IMG/VR virus record: IMGVR_UViG_3300025646_000371
Location: 1-23,838 of that record
DNA length: 23,838 nt
Direction: 5' to 3' (one strand)
From: a virus
Shown here in pieces: positions 12,683-22,981 of this stretch. The stretch's first letter is position 1, and each line of letters opens with the position of its first letter. Both the position numbers and the translations under genes were made by a program. A model generated the notes under the pieces. That model did not search any database, was not told the DNA's origin, and was given only the letters and a program-made list of their open reading frames with translations.

Positions 12683-13063
12683 ATGAAAACAACAGAACTT
12701 AAAAAATTAATTAAAGAAGCTGTTAAAGAAGCTATTCAAGAGGAAATCAAAGATATCCTTTTGGAGGCAGTTCGTTCACCTAAAGCACCAATTCAGGAAA
12801 CTTATAAAATGCACCCTGTGACTGTTGATGCTCCTACAACTCAAATTCCACAAAAATCAGCGGCTGAAAGAAGAGCAATGTATGAAAGTATGATTAGTGA
12901 TATGAAAACCTTAAACTTTACATCAGCTGATGCTAGAACTATGGGAACAGATGCTAATACTCTTCAAGTATCCCCTGGTATGAGTACTGTTGGTGAAGGA
13001 ACCGCTCTTCCTTCTGGTAACGTAGGTTTAGACCAAATTATGGGTTTGATTAATAAGAAATAA
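12683..13063 (+). CDS. Small structural or assembly protein with helical N-terminus
   Basis: 126 residues, unknown family. The first 30 residues are a strongly amphipathic, charged helix (KTTELKKLIKEAVKEAIQEE), probably a coiled coil. The remainder is Ala/Thr/Ser-rich and likely flexible (for example SAAERRAMYES near 59-69 and the Gly/Ser-rich 95-112). I recall virion-associated proteins of T4-like phages that begin with such a helix, but a role cannot be assigned. The box ATATTTATAAC (12671-12681) ends one base before the ATG. The gp25-like gene follows with a one-base overlap. Confidence 0.65.
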   Translation: MKTTELKKLIKEAVKEAIQEEIKDILLEAVRSPKAPIQETYKMHPVTVDAPTTQIPQKSAAERRAMYESMISDMKTLNFTSADARTMGTDANTLQVSPGMSTVGEGTALPSGNVGLDQIMGLINKK

Positions 13064-13470
13064 TGGCTTACAACGCTCAACAAATATCGCCTATTGATTT
13101 CCAACCTAGTGTAGGTGTTGGTGTTAGCTTACCATTTAATGGTCCTGCTTGTTTTAATACCACATATACCACAAAAGAAGCTATTAAGTCTAACTTAGTT
13201 AACTGGTTTTTAACTAATAAAGGTGAAAGACCTCTAAATCCTGATTTTGGTGGGAATTTAAGACAGTATATCTTTGAGCAAATTGTAGAAGATAATTTAG
13301 ATTTTCTTAAAGAAGATATTCAATCTCAATTAGCAGCTTATTTCCCTTCAGTTAAAATTAGTAGTTTAGACGTTTTAGCTCAAGAAGATTATAATACTAT
13401 ATTAGTAGTTTTAAAATATACTATTCAAAACACTAATATCAATGACCAAATTAACCTAACGTTTAGCTAA
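13063..13470 (+). CDS. 25: gp25-like baseplate wedge protein
   Basis: 135 residues, about the length of T4 gp25 (132) and of the gp25/W-type baseplate family that starts sheath assembly at the baseplate. The family core is clear: TTKEAIKSNLVNWFLTNKGE (residues 36-55) followed by RPLNPDFGGNLRQYIFE (56-72), with the conserved E-R-P and F-G residues, then helix and strands (QLAAYFPSVKISSLDV). One-base overlaps on both sides place it in a coupled series with the unknown upstream and the gp6-like gene downstream. gp25 and gp6 are adjacent in many contractile tails, which supports both calls. Confidence 0.92.
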   Translation: MAYNAQQISPIDFQPSVGVGVSLPFNGPACFNTTYTTKEAIKSNLVNWFLTNKGERPLNPDFGGNLRQYIFEQIVEDNLDFLKEDIQSQLAAYFPSVKISSLDVLAQEDYNTILVVLKYTIQNTNINDQINLTFS

Positions 13471-15329
13471 TGGCAGTAAATAGAGACATAAAGTATATTA
13501 ATAGGGACTTTAATAGTTTAAGACAGAATTTAATTAATTATTCTAAAACTTATTTCCCTACTACATATAATGACTTCACAGCTACCTCACCAGGTATGAT
13601 GTTTATGGAATTATCATCATATGTTGGTGATGTTCTCTCATTCTATCAAGATAACCAATTCCAAGAAACCTTCTTACAATATGCTCGTGAAGCTAAAAAT
13701 TTATTTGATTTAGCTTACATGATGGGGTATCGCCCTAAAGTAACAGGTGTAGCTACAGTTGATGTAGATTTTTACCAACAAGTTCCTGCTAAAAGTGATG
13801 GTGCTGGTGGGTATATCCCAGATTATGATTATGCTTTACTAATCGGAGAAAATTCTCAAATTACTGCTCAATCTAATTCTTCTACCAAATTCCTAGTTGA
13901 AGACCCAGTAGACTTTGATACTTCATCTTCTTTAGATCCTACTATTGTTTCTATATATGAACAAAGTGGAGCAACAGTTAATACTTTCCTTTTAAAGAAA
14001 ACCAGAAAAGCAATTTCAGCTGCTATTAATACAACTCAATTTAGCTTTACAACCCCAGAGGAATTTGCTACTAGAACTATTACAGCTAATAACATTATTG
14101 GTATATTAGATATTACTGATTCTGATGGTAATATTTGGTATGAGGTACCTTATTTAGGTCAAGAAATGGTATATGATTCTCTTAAGAATACTAATCCAAA
14201 TGATCCTAATACCTATACTGATATTGATGCTCCTTATTTGTTAAAATTAAAACAAGTAGCTAGAAGATTTACTACTCGTTTTAATAATACTACAACATTA
14301 CAAATCCAATTTGGAGCTGGTACTACCTCAGATGTAAATGAAGAAGTAACACCTAATGCTGATAATGTTGGTTTAGGTTTACCATTCGAAAAAGATAAAT
14401 TAACAGCTGCTTACTCACCACAAAACTTTATATTTACCAATACTTATGGTATTGCACCTTCAAATACAACTTTAACAGTTAGATATTTAACAGGTGGTGG
14501 TGCTACAGCAAACGTTCCTGCTGGAGATTTAACTACATTATCTAATAGTGCTGTAAATTTCCAAGTTTCAAATTTAGTACAATCCACAGCCAATACAATA
14601 TTTAATACATTACAAGTAGTAAACCCTTCAGCTGCAACTGGAGGTAGTGATGGTGATACAAACGAAGAAATTAGACAAAATTCAATTTCAAATTTCTCAA
14701 CCCAGCTTCGTAGTGTAACTCAAGATGATTATTTAGTAAGAGCACTTTCTATGCCTGCTAAATATGGTGTTGTTTCTAAGGCATACATTGAAAAAACAAA
14801 ATTAGATAATGTTATGCCTGGGGAGATTCCTTCAACCCTAGATTTATATGTTTTAAGTATTGATGCTGATAATCATTTAGCCAATGCTAGTACAGCTTTA
14901 AAACAAAATCTCCAAACTTACTTATCACAATATAGAATAATTGGAGATTCTATTAACATTAAAAACGCTTTTATAGTTAATATTGGTGTTGATTTTGAAA
15001 TCTCAGTAAGACCTAACTTTAATAGTAATGAAGTTCTTAGAAAATGTTTATTAGAACTCCAAGCATATTTTAGCTTAGATAATTGGCAGATTAATGAACC
15101 TATTTTAATTAAACAGATTTTCTTATTATTAGATGCAGTTCAAGGGGTTCAAACAGTTTCAAATGTAAATATAACTAATAAGGTAGGAACAGCTCTAGGA
15201 TATTCTCAATATGCTTACGATATTACAGGAGCTACCCTAAACCAGGTAGTTTACCCTTCATTAGATCCTATGATTTTTGAAGTAAAATACCCTACAACTG
15301 ATATTAAAGGAAAAGTAGTAACATTATAA
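13470..15329 (+). CDS. 6: gp6-like (baseplate J-type) wedge protein
   Basis: 619 residues, slightly shorter than T4 gp6 (660). It is a baseplate wedge protein whose dimers join neighbouring wedges into the baseplate ring. The N-terminal signature RDIKYINRDFNSLRQNLINY (residues 5-24), then SPGMMFMELSSYVGDVLSFYQ (40-60) and LFDLAYMMGYRP (78-89), is characteristic of gp6 in T4-like phages. Later TNEEIRQNSISNFSTQLRSV and DYLVRALSMP (about 395-430) match the J-domain pattern. It follows the gp25-like gene with a one-base overlap, the standard partner order. Confidence 0.9.
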   Translation: MAVNRDIKYINRDFNSLRQNLINYSKTYFPTTYNDFTATSPGMMFMELSSYVGDVLSFYQDNQFQETFLQYAREAKNLFDLAYMMGYRPKVTGVATVDVDFYQQVPAKSDGAGGYIPDYDYALLIGENSQITAQSNSSTKFLVEDPVDFDTSSSLDPTIVSIYEQSGATVNTFLLKKTRKAISAAINTTQFSFTTPEEFATRTITANNIIGILDITDSDGNIWYEVPYLGQEMVYDSLKNTNPNDPNTYTDIDAPYLLKLKQVARRFTTRFNNTTTLQIQFGAGTTSDVNEEVTPNADNVGLGLPFEKDKLTAAYSPQNFIFTNTYGIAPSNTTLTVRYLTGGGATANVPAGDLTTLSNSAVNFQVSNLVQSTANTIFNTLQVVNPSAATGGSDGDTNEEIRQNSISNFSTQLRSVTQDDYLVRALSMPAKYGVVSKAYIEKTKLDNVMPGEIPSTLDLYVLSIDADNHLANASTALKQNLQTYLSQYRIIGDSINIKNAFIVNIGVDFEISVRPNFNSNEVLRKCLLELQAYFSLDNWQINEPILIKQIFLLLDAVQGVQTVSNVNITNKVGTALGYSQYAYDITGATLNQVVYPSLDPMIFEVKYPTTDIKGKVVTL

Positions 15330-15333
15330 TATT

Positions 15334-15648
15334 ATGGGAATCCTAGACAAATACAATTCAGCTAGTTGGAAATTAGCATATTATCCTCAAAATGATCCTG
15401 TACAAGGTTTATCTGTAATAGATAAAACTTTAACAGATTCTCAATTATTAAATTCATTTGATGCTACTAATTTTGATTTAGAAAACCCAAACCCATTTGG
15501 AGGACCCATTAATATCCCTTATACTACTACAGTAGGAGCTGAAGTTGTTTCTAAAACAACTACTCATCCTTTTACCCCAAAAAATACATACGTAGATAGT
15601 TTACAATCCCCTGAATTAATAGCAAGAGCTAGAGACCCATTTAGATAA
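15334..15648 (+). CDS. Small structural protein of unknown function
   Basis: 104 residues, not recognised. It looks largely extended: GILDKYNSASWKLAYYPQND at the N-terminus, an Asn/Pro-rich middle (LENPNPFGGPINIPY, about 49-63) and a C-terminus ending ARARDPFR. No membrane segment, cysteine or catalytic motif. It is four bases after the gp6-like gene and four before the next, with the same TAATATTATGG leader as its neighbour, so it is co-translated in the baseplate series. A clamp- or linker-type wedge component is a reasonable guess from position only. Confidence 0.65.
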   Translation: MGILDKYNSASWKLAYYPQNDPVQGLSVIDKTLTDSQLLNSFDATNFDLENPNPFGGPINIPYTTTVGAEVVSKTTTHPFTPKNTYVDSLQSPELIARARDPFR

Positions 15649-15652
15649 TATT

Positions 15653-16804
15653 ATGGCAGTATATAAAATTTTCCCATATAAAGATACAACCTTGTATTCG
15701 ATGTTCCCTACAATGAATACAGGGATTGATCCTATTAATCAAATCTCTAACTTAAATTTTGCTATTGACTCTCAACCTTCAGTAGCAAGAACACTTATTA
15801 AGTTTGATGAAGATGAAATTAATGATGTAATTACTAATACAATAGGTAGTACTAATTATAGTACTTACTTAAGATCATTTATTGCTACTGCTCAAGGTAT
15901 AGTAGAATCTTCTATTTTAGAAATCTGGCCTGTAGCCGTAGCTTTAGATGATACTATAAACTGGAACCAAGGTACTGGTACGTATTTAGATCAACCTTTA
16001 ACCACAGATGGTGCCTGTTGGGAATCTCCATTTTTTGCTAATAGTAATGCTTGGCCTATTGGTACTAGACAATATGTAACAGGATCATTTAATACTTCAT
16101 ACGCTTCAGTTGGTGGTGGAGCCTGGTTTACATCCTCAAATGGTACGGATAGTATGCTTGTTACTGCTTCATTTGGTCCAAGAAGTGATAAAGATTTAAA
16201 TGTTAATGTTGATACTATTTTCCAAGCTTGGTATTCTAGTTCTGCTATCCCAAACCAAGGATTTATTTTAAAGTGGGAAGATAACGCTGAATTTAATACA
16301 AGTAAAATGGTACAACCTGTAATGCAATATTACAGTGTTGATACTAATACTATTTATCCTCCATGTTTAGAATTTAGATGGGATGATTCATCCTGGGTTA
16401 CAGGTTCTTCAGGTATTGAAGTACTAGATCAACAAAATCTTTACATTTCATTAGCCGAAAACCCAGGTATATTCTATTCTCAAAGCTTAAATAGATTTAG
16501 ATTAAATGTAAGACAAAAGTATCCACCTCGTGTATATCAAACTGGTTCTTTATATACTGTTCAACATTACCTCCCATCAGGTTCAGCTTGGTATGCTGTA
16601 AAAGATTTAGATACAAATGAATACGTTGTAGGATTTGATGATAACCATACTAAAATAAGTGCTGATACTACTTCAAGTTATTTTGATTTATATATGAATG
16701 GGTTTGAACCTGAAAGATATTATAAAATTTTAGTTAAAGTAACCGCAGCAGGTAGTACTACAATTTATGATGATGAATACTATTTCAAAATAGTTAATGG
16801 GTAA
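15653..16804 (+). CDS. Tail/baseplate structural protein, DNRLRE-like beta fold
   Basis: 383 residues, beta-rich. MAVYKIFPYKDTTLYSMFPT, then MNTGIDP and ARTLIKFDEDEI (about 1-54), follows the pattern of proteins in T4-like marine phages that resemble DNRLRE-type beta-sandwiches (a tandem of 'D-T-LYS, N-G, R-L-KFD' elements). The middle holds SSILEIWPVAVALDDTINWNQ-type strands, with WNQGTGTYLD and GGGAW. The C-terminal 100 residues look like a second beta domain (VYQTGSLYTVQHYLP; FEPERYYKILVKV). It probably builds part of the baseplate periphery. One-base overlap with the next gene. Confidence 0.7.
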   Translation: MAVYKIFPYKDTTLYSMFPTMNTGIDPINQISNLNFAIDSQPSVARTLIKFDEDEINDVITNTIGSTNYSTYLRSFIATAQGIVESSILEIWPVAVALDDTINWNQGTGTYLDQPLTTDGACWESPFFANSNAWPIGTRQYVTGSFNTSYASVGGGAWFTSSNGTDSMLVTASFGPRSDKDLNVNVDTIFQAWYSSSAIPNQGFILKWEDNAEFNTSKMVQPVMQYYSVDTNTIYPPCLEFRWDDSSWVTGSSGIEVLDQQNLYISLAENPGIFYSQSLNRFRLNVRQKYPPRVYQTGSLYTVQHYLPSGSAWYAVKDLDTNEYVVGFDDNHTKISADTTSSYFDLYMNGFEPERYYKILVKVTAAGSTTIYDDEYYFKIVNG

Positions 16805-17157
16805 TGGAAAGAAAAGTAAGTTTAAATAAAGAAGTTTTTGAAAAAAGACAGTATGAACAAACTATTAATACTGCTTTTACTCAATTAGTTCCCCCTCAAA
16901 CAGTGGTGGAAACCCCTACTATTACAGTAGCTGAGTTTTTTCAAAACTACGAAACTTTATTTTTTGATATCCCAGAAACTGGAGTAAATTCTCATGAAAC
17001 TCTTATTCAAAGAAGTACAGAATATATTGGATATGTAGCTCAGAATGAGGAAATTACAGCATTAACTGAAGAGATTACTTCATTAAGAAGAGAATTGTTA
17101 GATTCAAGACAACAATTAGCAGATATAATTAATACTAATAATGGCATCACCAATTAA
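16804..17157 (+). CDS. Small coiled-coil protein
   Basis: 117 residues, unknown family. The N-terminal half is charged then Thr/Pro-rich (VPPQTVVETPTITVAEFFQ). The C-terminal residues 80-111 form a clear coiled coil with repeated Ile/Leu spacing (EEITALTEEITSLRRELLDS). The layout suits a short adaptor bound to a larger structural partner. Its 3' end overlaps the next large gene by 17 bases in another frame, an unusually long overlap for this window, suggesting strict coupling with that protein, of which it may be a partner. The start overlaps the previous stop by one base. Confidence 0.7.
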   Translation: MERKVSLNKEVFEKRQYEQTINTAFTQLVPPQTVVETPTITVAEFFQNYETLFFDIPETGVNSHETLIQRSTEYIGYVAQNEEITALTEEITSLRRELLDSRQQLADIINTNNGITN

Positions 17158-20100
17158 CATAATCCAAATTAATCCTTTAAGTTTTTCATCTGATAACTAC
17201 TCACCATCAGATGAAAACTTACTTATTTCTTTAGTTGAAGAAAATTCATTTGATACAACTACTGATTATGTTGAATTAACCGTTTATAACAATAACCAGG
17301 TTAAAATTGCCCCTTTTGGTAATGATGTTAGTTTTACCAATTATTCTATTTTAGATAATGAAATTTATATAAATCCTGAAACGGATTTAGCTAGATTAGG
17401 GATTGTAACAGGTAATGTAAATACTGTTTATAACTTTTTGAGAAAAAGATTAGCCTCTTCTCCTCAATCTACTTACTATATTAAAGAAATTTCATCGGAT
17501 AGAACTGAAATTAGATTAGATTCTAATATTATTCCTCGAGATTTAATTATTACTTCTACTCTTGAATTTATTGATTATAGAAACCAAGACCAAAACTTCC
17601 CAGATTTCTATTTAAATTTTGGTTCTAATCAATTATATATTGCTAATAATATTTTGTTAGATACTGATAATACTGTATTAATAAAATTATATGATCCTTT
17701 ACCTACAGATATTGAATTAAAAACTTCATTATGGGTAGTTGAAAAATTATCTGAGGGATTAGCTTATAGAGTTGAATTTAATAATCAAATAGTATTTACT
17801 ACTAACCCTAATATACAATTAAAGGGTCCAAACCTTAATTTAAGTCAAAAAGATCAATTAAATAATTCTACTGAGGCTACAGATTTAAATTCTTTTACAT
17901 CTCCTAATAGCCAATCAGCATATCAAATTGGTTCATATTTTGAAGATCCTAGTATAGCTATAAATGTAGATTATAGTGATTTTTCAAACTTTGTACATTT
18001 CTCTTCAGCTAAATCTAGATTAGAAAATTTTTGGTATAAAATAGGATTAATTCAATCTGCAAGTTTTCAAATTACAAGTCAAAGTGCGGCTACTACTACT
18101 CTAGCCACCTCAGCAAGTATAGCTTCTTTAAACCAAATTATAGATAGCACCATTACTAATTTTGATAAGTATGAATATTATCTATATTTTGAATCTAGCT
18201 CTACTTCATATCCTAAGGTATCATCAACCCCTCCTTACGAGAATGAATTAACAAGTAATATTGCAGCCCAAAATTGGATTACTTCAAGCTTAGCCACAGC
18301 CGAAGATTACGATGAATTTAATCCAAATTGGTTATACTATTCAATCCCAGAATATATTAGAGAAGATTCAACTAATATTCAATATATTACCTTCACTAAC
18401 ATGATAGGTCATTTTGTAGATGAAACTGTTTGGATTTATCTACAAGACACTACTAATAAATGGGATGCTGATAACCGTATTAATGCTGGTGTATCTAAAG
18501 ATTTAGTTGCCCAAGTCTTAAGAGACATGGGTGTTAAACTTTATCAAAACAACTATAGCTCAGGTGATCTATATTCTTCATTTTTAGGATTTACAGATTC
18601 TGGAAGTTTATTCCCATTCCCTTATATGACGGGATCACTTCCAACTCCTAGTGGCTACGAATATATTTCAAACTTTATATCATCAAGTAACGAAGCTATA
18701 CCATTAGATGACATAAATAAGCGCATTTACAAACGTATCTATCATAACTTGCCATACTTATTGAAGTCAAAAGGTACCGTCGCTGGTCTGCGTACTTTAA
18801 TAACAGCTTATGGCATTCCTGATACTATTTTACGTATTAGTGAATTTGGAGGTAAAGATAGAAATAACACAAATGATTGGGATCTTTGGAAACATCAGTA
18901 TAATTACCAATATTTAACTAACAATAACGGATTTGTAGAATCCGAATGGCCTCTTAATTCAAATTGGGTTTCTGGAGATAATGTTCCTGCTACTTTAGAG
19001 TTTAGATTTAAAGCTCCTGATTTACAATCTGGTATAGATTTCCCTGATCAAGTACTATGGAGTTCAGATACTAATACTTACGTTGTATTAGAATATACAG
19101 GTTCAGGATATACCTCAGGTTCATATACTGGTTCTATTGTTGATCCTTATAATCAATATGCTACCTTAAAGTTTGTTCCTGACTGGCAGAATTACCCTAA
19201 TTCTTCAGCTAGTGTTTACCTTCCATTTTATGATGGTAATTGGTGGTCTGTAGCAGTTACTCGTGAAGCTAATAACTTTAATTTATTTGCTGGAAATAAA
19301 ATCTACTCAGGATCTGATGGTTCTAAGATTGGATTTGTAGGTACTTCTTCTATAAGTGAAGACCCTAATTCATGGTTAAATGGAACTAATTCTTATTTCC
19401 CATCAAATAATCGTAATGATGTAAATGGTTATTCTGCATTTAGTGGTTCATATCAAGAAATTAGATATTTAAATACTCCTATTTCATATAGTGTTTTTGA
19501 GGATTACGTAATGAACCCTCAATCAACAGAAGGTAATGGTGTAAACGGTTCATATAGTCAATTAGCATTTAGAGCTACTTTAGGTGGAGAACTATATACC
19601 GGATCAGTATCTACTCATCCTAGAGTATCTGGAAGCTATGTAACTCAATCTTTTGCTTCTGATTCGGATTTTGTAGTAAATAATGGTAGTTTTACAACAA
19701 ATCGTGAATGGGTATTCTATGATTCACCTCCTGTTGGTATTAAAAACAGAAATACAGATAAGATTAAACAACAAGAATTAATCTTACCTTCTGGGGATAC
19801 TTTATCTAACTTAGGTTCAATTCAACAACAATCCTATACTACTCAAGATTACACTAATAACCTTAATCTTTTAGAAGTAGCATTTTCACCTCAAAATCAA
19901 ATCAATGATGATATTATTGGTCAAATTGGTTACTTTAATATTGGTGATTATATAGGTGATCCTAGATTAATATCCTCTAGTGCTAATACTTATCCTTCTT
20001 TAGTTGAATTATCTCAACAATATTTTGACAAGTATTCATCAAATTATGATGTTTATGATTATATAAGACTTATCAAATTCTTTGATAATTCCTTATTTAA

Positions 20101-20743
20101 AATGGTTAAGGATTTTGTACCTGCAAGAACAGGTATTGCTTCTGGTATTGTTATTAAACAACATATTTTAGAAAGACAGAAATATCCTCAACCTCAAGCA
20201 TCTTGGACTCGCCCTGAATATAGTGGTTCTATAGGTAGTTTACCTGGTATGAATAATAATCTTCTAAGAGAATATACCTCTTCAGATGCTTATACTTCAT
20301 ACCCAATTGAATCTATAACTGGTAGTGCAGCTGGTGCTACTCCTACACTTACAGTTGATTTTGCAAATAGTTTTGGTTACACTACCACAGATATAGTTAA
20401 CGTAACACAGAGTTATAACGAAGTTATAACTACACCTTTAGGATACGTTTCTGAAACTTTCGCATCAGCTAAAGAATTTATTGATGGGGAATACAGTGGA
20501 TCAACTTTAACAGTAACTACTCAAAGTTTAGATCCATACTGTTTTCAAGTATTTCTAAAAGGTGGGGATGAAGCTGCTTATTATACTATGTCTATCTTTT
20601 CAGAAAATGATGATGTAGATGCAAATGACTTTTTAAATTTTTATAATACACCTCTTGCAGGACAATGTTATTTATATTGGGATGCTGGAGCATTAGCTGA
20701 TCCTGTATCCCCAGGAGGGCCAGTCGTAACATCCCCAATTTAA
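17141..20743 (+). CDS. Large baseplate/tail protein with LamG-like domain
   Basis: 1200 residues, the largest gene here. MASPINIIQINPLSF opens a beta-rich N-terminal region. Around residues 520-575 is DDINKRIYKRIYHNLPYLLK followed by GTVAGLRTLITAYGIPDTIL, a motif I recall in large tail proteins of T4-like phages. Around 615-790 is a concanavalin A/LamG-like sandwich (LEFRFKAPD; WWSVAVTREANNFNLFAGN; YQEIRYLNTPIS), a possible glycan-binding unit. Near 985-1017, FKMVKDFVPARTGIASGIVI is a conserved-looking segment. Size and place would suit a gp7-like wedge or a peripheral baseplate protein; I give no symbol because the homology is not secure. Confidence 0.75.
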   Translation: MASPINIIQINPLSFSSDNYSPSDENLLISLVEENSFDTTTDYVELTVYNNNQVKIAPFGNDVSFTNYSILDNEIYINPETDLARLGIVTGNVNTVYNFLRKRLASSPQSTYYIKEISSDRTEIRLDSNIIPRDLIITSTLEFIDYRNQDQNFPDFYLNFGSNQLYIANNILLDTDNTVLIKLYDPLPTDIELKTSLWVVEKLSEGLAYRVEFNNQIVFTTNPNIQLKGPNLNLSQKDQLNNSTEATDLNSFTSPNSQSAYQIGSYFEDPSIAINVDYSDFSNFVHFSSAKSRLENFWYKIGLIQSASFQITSQSAATTTLATSASIASLNQIIDSTITNFDKYEYYLYFESSSTSYPKVSSTPPYENELTSNIAAQNWITSSLATAEDYDEFNPNWLYYSIPEYIREDSTNIQYITFTNMIGHFVDETVWIYLQDTTNKWDADNRINAGVSKDLVAQVLRDMGVKLYQNNYSSGDLYSSFLGFTDSGSLFPFPYMTGSLPTPSGYEYISNFISSSNEAIPLDDINKRIYKRIYHNLPYLLKSKGTVAGLRTLITAYGIPDTILRISEFGGKDRNNTNDWDLWKHQYNYQYLTNNNGFVESEWPLNSNWVSGDNVPATLEFRFKAPDLQSGIDFPDQVLWSSDTNTYVVLEYTGSGYTSGSYTGSIVDPYNQYATLKFVPDWQNYPNSSASVYLPFYDGNWWSVAVTREANNFNLFAGNKIYSGSDGSKIGFVGTSSISEDPNSWLNGTNSYFPSNNRNDVNGYSAFSGSYQEIRYLNTPISYSVFEDYVMNPQSTEGNGVNGSYSQLAFRATLGGELYTGSVSTHPRVSGSYVTQSFASDSDFVVNNGSFTTNREWVFYDSPPVGIKNRNTDKIKQQELILPSGDTLSNLGSIQQQSYTTQDYTNNLNLLEVAFSPQNQINDDIIGQIGYFNIGDYIGDPRLISSSANTYPSLVELSQQYFDKYSSNYDVYDYIRLIKFFDNSLFKMVKDFVPARTGIASGIVIKQHILERQKYPQPQASWTRPEYSGSIGSLPGMNNNLLREYTSSDAYTSYPIESITGSAAGATPTLTVDFANSFGYTTTDIVNVTQSYNEVITTPLGYVSETFASAKEFIDGEYSGSTLTVTTQSLDPYCFQVFLKGGDEAAYYTMSIFSENDDVDANDFLNFYNTPLAGQCYLYWDAGALADPVSPGGPVVTSPI

Positions 20744-20753
20744 AAATTAATCT

Positions 20754-22973
20754 ATGGCAACCGGAGGATTAGAATTTGCTTCAGGAATTAAATACGTTAG
20801 GATAGCTAAGGTTGATGCTAATGGTATTGATAATTCTTTATCATTATCTTCTTTATCTAACTTAAGAATTAAGTATAGTGATAAAACTAACCCTGTTAAC
20901 TACCCAATAGTTGGCATTACAGAATATCAAGATTATTACCAATATGCAGTAACAACCACTTCAGTTACATCTTCTGCTGATAATTTTAAAGCTGATTGGG
21001 GATTAGATTTAGATAAAAGTAGTTTTACCATTACTATGGGAGGTGATGGGTATGATACTATTACTAACTGGAATGTTAATACAGATAATTTATCTATATT
21101 AAATAATACTACAGGAAAAATTGATATTCCTATTTCTTCAAATGTTGTCCAAAACTATAGGATTGCTGTAACTTCTAGTCTAGTAGTTATAGGAAGTATG
21201 CGTCTTGTTAGTGATGTAAGAGGTGTAATTGCTGCCGGATCTTACACTTCTGGATTTACTGCAGGTAAAGAACTAACAGGAAAAATTATCCCTTATGCTG
21301 GGGAAAATTTATATGTCCAAGTAGCATTATATCCCGGATCTGGAACTGGTAATATTGCTCATGCAGAATGGACAATGACCCCTTCTGGTAGCTACTCAGC
21401 TAATAATGCCTCTCCTGCTTTAACATTATTTGAACCTTACCTTACATCACCGTTTTACGGTACTGATTGTGATGTTTTATATGGAAATGTTAACATTACT
21501 GAAACAAGTACCTTATACATGGATATAGACTACTCAGATAATGCCATTCAAGCCGTAAACCAAGATCAACTTATTGCAGGTACTGCTACTAAAGCTCAAC
21601 TTCAAGATTTTAACTATTATTCTAATAGAAGTATCCTTCCTCGATATAAAGGTAGTAAAAACACTTCAGATGAATATAATGAGGAAAATGGTGCTATCGA
21701 TGTTACACAAGCGTATTTTGCTTACTTTAATTATGTAGGTGGAACTTCACCTGAATGGGGTAATGGTTTAGAAGATAGAAGTGGTGTTAGTCTTAGATTT
21801 TTAATTGATAAACAAGGTAGTATTATTAAACCTATTAATGATTCTCAAGGAATTAATTTAGGCATAGTTAGAAATAATTTTACTGAAACTAAAAATGCTA
21901 CTTTAGCATTTGATGATACCCAAGCTGTTAGTACTGCCTTTAGTAATTTAGTAGGAACTCATACTATATTTAAAAGTGGTAAAACTATTGCCCCAATTTG
22001 CTATTCTCAAACAGCTAGCATTGCTTCTGGTTCAAGTGGGGGTTATACTGATACTTTAGTATTTGTTCAAGGTGACCAACAACAGTCATCTGCAAATGAT
22101 TATAGATTATTAGCTTATAACCAAGGAGATACTATTGCAACCACAGGTAAAATAAATTACCAAAACGTAGTAATACAAGATGGAACTTACGTAGACTGGA
22201 CAGGAGACGATACTTATTCTCCTACCGCAGGTAATAACCCAGGCTCAGAAGGAGTAACATTATATTTTACAGCTACTTTGAAACGAGTAGGAGGACCTGT
22301 TAATAAAACAGTTGTAATTCAATGGTATAAAAATGGTAGTGCTGTAGGTATGGGTCAATACTTTAATTTTAATAACCCTACTTACAATAATGTAAGTGTA
22401 TCATACACTGATGCTTCAGTCTTAGCTTCCGATAATTACGATGTAAGAATTACCGCTATCTCAGGTCCTGGTGTCTTAGAATTAAGTACAGATTCTTATG
22501 TTCAAGTTTCCCAAAACCCAGTACCTAGTATTGGCAATGCTACTTCTCCATTCTGGAATCAAAGTGGTGTAAGCTCTAACCAAATCAAAGCTGCAGGCTT
22601 AAAAGCATTCTACGGTCAAAAACAAGAAGACATTGAAAATAGTGGTTTCTTTGCTATCACTAATGACTTTGAAGTTCAAGAAGGAGATGAAATTAGATTT
22701 GAAGGTACTGAAACTCAATCATATCGTGTTATGTCTGTATCAACAGCCGGTGGTGAGGTTGTACTTACCTTAGATAGAGAAGTAACAGCTTCAGATCTAG
22801 ATTGGTTCTTAATTAGAAGATACGTAGACGATCCTGCTAATATTATATTAGAAGTAGATAAATCCGCAGGTGGTACAGCACCCGGTATTTTAAAACCTCA
22901 ATATTTAACTCGAGATGTTGAAAATAATATTGACATTATCTTAGAAAGATTAAGAACAGACCAATTAATTTAA
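20754..22973 (+). CDS. Large beta-rich tail protein
   Basis: 739 residues, beta-rich throughout, no recognised family name. It opens GGLEFASGIKYVRIAKVDAN, a form seen at the start of structural proteins. Residues about 470-590 look Ig-like (GVTLYFTATLKRV; KTVVIQWYKNGSAVG; DNYDVRITAIS). Near 640-690 is GDEIRFEGTETQSYRVMSVS then EVVLTLDREV, another small beta unit. The C-terminus ILKPQYLTRDVENNIDIILE is an alpha-helical tail of the kind that ends fibre or baseplate proteins. It is probably a fibre or collar-like component attached to the baseplate; the standard promoter lies nine bases after its stop codon. Confidence 0.7.
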   Translation: MATGGLEFASGIKYVRIAKVDANGIDNSLSLSSLSNLRIKYSDKTNPVNYPIVGITEYQDYYQYAVTTTSVTSSADNFKADWGLDLDKSSFTITMGGDGYDTITNWNVNTDNLSILNNTTGKIDIPISSNVVQNYRIAVTSSLVVIGSMRLVSDVRGVIAAGSYTSGFTAGKELTGKIIPYAGENLYVQVALYPGSGTGNIAHAEWTMTPSGSYSANNASPALTLFEPYLTSPFYGTDCDVLYGNVNITETSTLYMDIDYSDNAIQAVNQDQLIAGTATKAQLQDFNYYSNRSILPRYKGSKNTSDEYNEENGAIDVTQAYFAYFNYVGGTSPEWGNGLEDRSGVSLRFLIDKQGSIIKPINDSQGINLGIVRNNFTETKNATLAFDDTQAVSTAFSNLVGTHTIFKSGKTIAPICYSQTASIASGSSGGYTDTLVFVQGDQQQSSANDYRLLAYNQGDTIATTGKINYQNVVIQDGTYVDWTGDDTYSPTAGNNPGSEGVTLYFTATLKRVGGPVNKTVVIQWYKNGSAVGMGQYFNFNNPTYNNVSVSYTDASVLASDNYDVRITAISGPGVLELSTDSYVQVSQNPVPSIGNATSPFWNQSGVSSNQIKAAGLKAFYGQKQEDIENSGFFAITNDFEVQEGDEIRFEGTETQSYRVMSVSTAGGEVVLTLDREVTASDLDWFLIRRYVDDPANIILEVDKSAGGTAPGILKPQYLTRDVENNIDIILERLRTDQLI

Positions 22974-22981
22974 AAAATAAC

